A stretch of 64,000 bases of DNA from assembly GCF_007558865.1 (NCBI RefSeq), contig NZ_VLPK01000003.1, forward strand, positions 434,001 to 498,000, in the 5' to 3' direction. A program made the position numbers and the translations under genes. Source of the stretch: Mucilaginibacter corticis (lineage in GTDB: Bacteria; Bacteroidota; Bacteroidia; Sphingobacteriales; Sphingobacteriaceae). The notes under the pieces are model-generated. The model saw nothing but the letters and a program-made list of their open reading frames with translations. It was not told where the DNA came from and did no database searches. Positions 61,414 to 64,000 of this stretch are shown one piece after another. Within the stretch, counting starts at the first letter, position 1, and every line of letters begins with the position of its first letter.

Positions 61414-61665
61414 ATGCGGTGGAACCAGTATGAATATGCTGAGCTGGATTTTTACAAAGATATAGACCTGTTAGACGAAGATTTTGCTGAAATACTTTCG
61501 CCTACCCCGGTTAAATCCATCAGGCAGTTTTTTTGGATAGAGCGCGATTATATCAGTCCGGATCTGATAAAACCCGTTTTAATTTTTAATAAGGAGCTTG
61601 AAATTCCTTCCAACATTATTTTCGCCATAGGGCTTAAATATGCCAAGCACTTTCTGCAATGGTAA
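61414..61665 (+). CDS. Small hypothetical protein after the XRE gene
   Basis: An 83-aa acidic-then-hydrophobic protein (YAELDFYKDIDLLDEDFAEI, later RQFFWIERDYISPDLIKPV) starting at the ATG at 61414, 8 bp after the XRE stop; a GTG at 61405 is also possible. No family recognised. Composition and compact reading suggest a true gene. Confidence 0.55.
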   Translation: MRWNQYEYAELDFYKDIDLLDEDFAEILSPTPVKSIRQFFWIERDYISPDLIKPVLIFNKELEIPSNIIFAIGLKYAKHFLQW

Positions 61666-61916
61666 GTCATCAGCAATGCAACTTCGCACGTTTCGTACCT
61701 GACGGCACGAATTTTACATTTGGTTTTTTTGCTACCGACCTTTAGCACCTACGGTGCACGGAATCTTGTTAGTAGGCCGTAAGCCATAACGGCCATTAGC
61801 GCCACGACACGGTCAATTGTGACAAACATTTACCAACAAATGCTTTGTTAGCTTTCGGTAAAGTTTTTCAATAAAATACCTTTTACCTATCCGCTTTCAC
61901 CTTTAACCTTACTACT
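61666..61916. other. Intergenic stretch with small palindromes
   Basis: About 250 bp without a gene. It contains GCACC-TAC-GGTGC (61745-61757) and GGCCGT...ACGGCC (61775-61794). Nothing else recognisable. Confidence 0.55.
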
Positions 61917-61927
61917 TTGTATATTTG
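61895..61927 (+). promoter_or_regulatory. Promoter of mqnC, leaderless configuration
   Basis: The -7 TATATTTG (61920-61927) ends 4 nt before the ATG at 61932. A weak -33 TTTC (61895-61898) lies 21 nt upstream of it. Confidence 0.55.
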
Positions 61928-61931
61928 CTGT

Positions 61932-63056
61932 ATGAATACTGCCGATCTGTTACAACGCGCTTCGCGGTTTGAGTTTTTGAGTATTGAGGAAGGCGTTTAC
62001 CTGCACTATAATGCATCAACAGCCGACCTGATGTATGTGGCAAACGAACTGCGTAAAAAGCAGGTTCCGCATGGCAAGGTAACCTGGCAGATAGACCGTA
62101 ATGTTAATACTACCAACGTTTGTATAGCTAACTGCAAGTTTTGCAATTTCTTCCGTCGCCCCGGCCACGAGGATAGCTATATCACTGATATTGAAACTTA
62201 TAAACAAAAGATAGAAGAAACGTTCCGCCTGGGCGGCGATCAGCTTTTGCTGCAAGGCGGCCACCACCCCGACCTGGGCCTGAGTTTCTATACTGATCTG
62301 TTTAAAAAGCTGAAAGAATTATACCCTACGCTTAAACTGCACTCGTTAGGCCCGCCTGAAATAGCGCACGTAGCCAAACTGGAGAACATGAGCCATATCG
62401 ATGTGCTGCGTGCCATGAAGGAATCGGGATTAGATTCACTGCCGGGCGCAGGTGCGGAAATATTGAACGACCGTGTACGCAGGCTGATATCAAAAGGTAA
62501 ATGCGGCGGTAAGGAATGGCTGGACGTAATGCGCGCCGCGCACCAGCTGAACCTGCCAAGCTCGGCCACCATGATGTTTGGCCACGTAGAAACCATTGAA
62601 GAACGTTTTGAGCACCTGGTATGGATCCGCGAGGTACAGTCAGAAAAACCTGAAGGGCATCATGGCTTTATCGCGTTCATCCCCTGGCCGTTCCAAGATG
62701 ACGGTACTTTATTACGTAAAGTGCGGGGTATCACCAATAACGTTACCGGCGATGAATATATCCGCATGATAGCCCTGAGCCGTATTATGCTGCCGAACAT
62801 TAAAAATATACAGGCCTCATGGTTAACCGTTGGTAAACAGGTGGCACAGATCTGCTTAAACGCAGGCGCTAATGATTTCGGGTCCATCATGATCGAAGAG
62901 AACGTGGTATCCGCCGCAGGTGCGCCGCACCGTTTTACCGCTAAAGGTATCCAGGATTCTATCAAAGCCGCAGGGTTTGAGCCGCAACTCCGCAACCAAA
63001 AATACGACTGGCGCGAAATGCCGACACAGTTGGAAGAACAGGTGATTAACTATTAA
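61932..63056 (+). CDS. mqnC: Cyclic dehypoxanthinyl futalosine synthase
   Basis: A 374-aa radical-SAM enzyme. The iron-sulphur motif CIANCKFCNFFRR lies at about residues 64-76, with the TIM-barrel blocks LGGDQLLLQGGHHPDLGL, SLGPPEIAHVAK and SLPGAGAEIL. It cyclises dehypoxanthinyl futalosine in the futalosine route to menaquinone, the quinone that complex I (nuo genes above) would reduce. I start at the ATG at 61932, directly after the -7 box. Confidence 0.94.
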   Translation: MNTADLLQRASRFEFLSIEEGVYLHYNASTADLMYVANELRKKQVPHGKVTWQIDRNVNTTNVCIANCKFCNFFRRPGHEDSYITDIETYKQKIEETFRLGGDQLLLQGGHHPDLGLSFYTDLFKKLKELYPTLKLHSLGPPEIAHVAKLENMSHIDVLRAMKESGLDSLPGAGAEILNDRVRRLISKGKCGGKEWLDVMRAAHQLNLPSSATMMFGHVETIEERFEHLVWIREVQSEKPEGHHGFIAFIPWPFQDDGTLLRKVRGITNNVTGDEYIRMIALSRIMLPNIKNIQASWLTVGKQVAQICLNAGANDFGSIMIEENVVSAAGAPHRFTAKGIQDSIKAAGFEPQLRNQKYDWREMPTQLEEQVINY

Positions 63057-63057
63057 T

Positions 63058-63116
63058 CATTGGGTCATTACGTCATTAGTCATTGGAACATGTACTAATG
63101 ACGTAATGACCCAATG
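63058..63116. repeat. Perfect 23-bp inverted repeat between mqnC and GH26 gene
   Basis: Arms from CATTGGGTCATTACG to GTCATTAGT and the exact reverse complement, 13-nt loop. It lies between convergent genes and begins 1 nt past the mqnC stop. No T-tract. Confidence 0.85.
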
Positions 63117-63117
63117 A

Positions 63118-64000
63118 CTAATGACTACTCACCGCCCTCATCTTCAACCGTTTAAGCGACAACGGTGTTTGGTCTAATGTATGGCCCACGCCGCCATCGG
63201 GCAGGTTAAAATAGCAAACGTACAGGCAACCGTAATTACAAGTTTTTACCCAATCGTAAATAGCGTCAATATATTCGGGGCAATCGCCTACTCCGTGTAA
63301 TTCGTTAGGTTTATTTCCTTTAGGGGCAACATTACCAAACTCGCCTATGCAGGTTGGCTTTTTATGCTGATTGGCAAAACTTGCCTGCCACTGCAGCATG
63401 TAGTCGCCTTTGGTTATCCTGTCCAGCATTTGTTGTTGAGTAGGGTCTTTGTCTCCCCAGATCATCCCGTATGTATCAGACCCGATAACATCTACCACAT
63501 CATCACCCGGATAAAACGGCACAGGGTTTGGGTTACCGGCATTTACACACCACACGATATTAACTATTTGCCCGTTAACCGCTGCCGATTTAAATCCTTT
63601 TTTGATCAGTGGCACCGCCCTGCGCCAGGCGGCTATAAACAGATCGGGTGTTTGCCGCATAGGGTTCATGTTAAACTCCCACCATAACCGGGCGTACACG
63701 GCTTTCGGTCCGTACTTAGCCAGGCATCTGCCCAAAGAAATGAAAGTACTATCTTGTGATCCCGATATGATCTCCTTTAAATATTCATTATAATTAACGC
63801 CCATATCGGTAGGTATCAATGGCACGCCCACATCAATGGGGCGGTCGAAATGGTTTGCCTTCCAGGCTGGCACGCCACTCTCTTTAGCCCAGAGCCAATC
63901 ACCATTAGCAATATTCTTCCAGCTTGAACGCCCCATCCAGGTACCCATTATTTCCTGTTTGATGCCGTACTGCTCTATGCTTTTGCCGCTGTTACCGGTT
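63118..64000 (-). CDS. GH26-like glycoside hydrolase (cut by window edge)
   Basis: A minus-strand frame of at least 294 codons open to the right edge (TGNSGKSIEQYGIKQEIMG precedes the first in-window ATG at 63948). The acid/base Glu is in LWWEFNMNP and the nucleophile in CIGEFGNVAPK, as in family 26 glycoside hydrolases (beta-mannanases and relatives). TPDLFIAAWRRAV and VVDVIGSDTYGM support the barrel. Signal peptide and N-terminus lie outside the window, so substrate and export cannot be judged. Confidence 0.78.
   Translation of the reverse strand, partial: TGNSGKSIEQYGIKQEIMGTWMGRSSWKNIANGDWLWAKESGVPAWKANHFDRPIDVGVPLIPTDMGVNYNEYLKEIISGSQDSTFISLGRCLAKYGPKAVYARLWWEFNMNPMRQTPDLFIAAWRRAVPLIKKGFKSAAVNGQIVNIVWCVNAGNPNPVPFYPGDDVVDVIGSDTYGMIWGDKDPTQQQMLDRITKGDYMLQWQASFANQHKKPTCIGEFGNVAPKGNKPNELHGVGDCPEYIDAIYDWVKTCNYGCLYVCYFNLPDGGVGHTLDQTPLSLKRLKMRAVSSH

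Overview
The window looks like chromosomal DNA of a Bacteroidota species, most likely a Sphingobacteriaceae member close to Mucilaginibacter or Pedobacter. This is inferred from the gene set (GldC, DUF4251, CarboxypepD_reg-like exported proteins, a BlaI/M56 pair, DUF2029-type GT87), from the many SPI/SPII-type signal peptides ending in AQ or AAC, and from promoter -7 boxes of the Bacteroidota form TAnnTTTG. I saw no rRNA, tRNA, CRISPR array, transposase or phage gene. Both window edges cut genes: a glutamate dehydrogenase at the left and a GH26-like glycosidase at the right.

Layout. 1-4.6 kb: start of gdhA, then a cytochrome c maturation cluster on the minus strand (ccmB, two paralogous CarboxypepD_reg proteins, ccmC, ccmD). 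4.7-12 kb: an O6-alkylguanine methyltransferase convergent with a four-gene signalling operon (CHASE3/GAF triple-REC hybrid kinase, CheR, CheB, REC-PAS-kinase-REC). 12-19.5 kb: gldC operon, DEAD-box helicase, Nudix enzyme, a VapBC-like pair, dihydroorotase, AHSA1 and EVE proteins, WYL regulator. 19.5-31.5 kb: glycosylasparaginase-cutC, a large outer-membrane protease/propeller/barrel protein divergent from an HscA-like Hsp70, an AlkD-like protein, several small exported proteins, a TPR protein, riboflavin synthase and a second Nudix enzyme. 31.5-45.7 kb: a 516-bp intergenic element, biotin carboxylase, a dihaem cytochrome, an SDR, a BlaI/BlaR-like operon with visible operators, topoisomerase IB, aldo/keto reductase, threonine aldolase, a GH101-like exported protein and a GT87-type membrane protein.

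45.9-57.2 kb: complex I genes split into nuoAB and nuoCD, separated by about 5.5 kb carrying purK/purE, a GNAT enzyme, an AlgH/YqgE protein and pdxH; then a sigma-factor operon whose second gene joins an anti-sigma-like head, one membrane helix and a trypsin-like protease. 57.4-64 kb: three paralogous small lipoprotein genes in tandem with an orphan copy of their terminator, a DUF2383 protein, a 56-aa membrane lipoprotein, a ModF-like double ABC ATPase, a small XRE regulator behind a long hairpin, mqnC and the partial GH26 gene.

Two genome-scale themes stand out. First, at least six genes (DEAD helicase, pyrC, accC, nuoA, pdxH, mqnC) have a perfect TAnnTTTG box ending only 4-5 nt before the start codon, which predicts leaderless or nearly leaderless mRNAs. 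Second, the intergenic spaces are filled with several families of short interspersed palindromic repeats, some of which begin exactly at stop codons.
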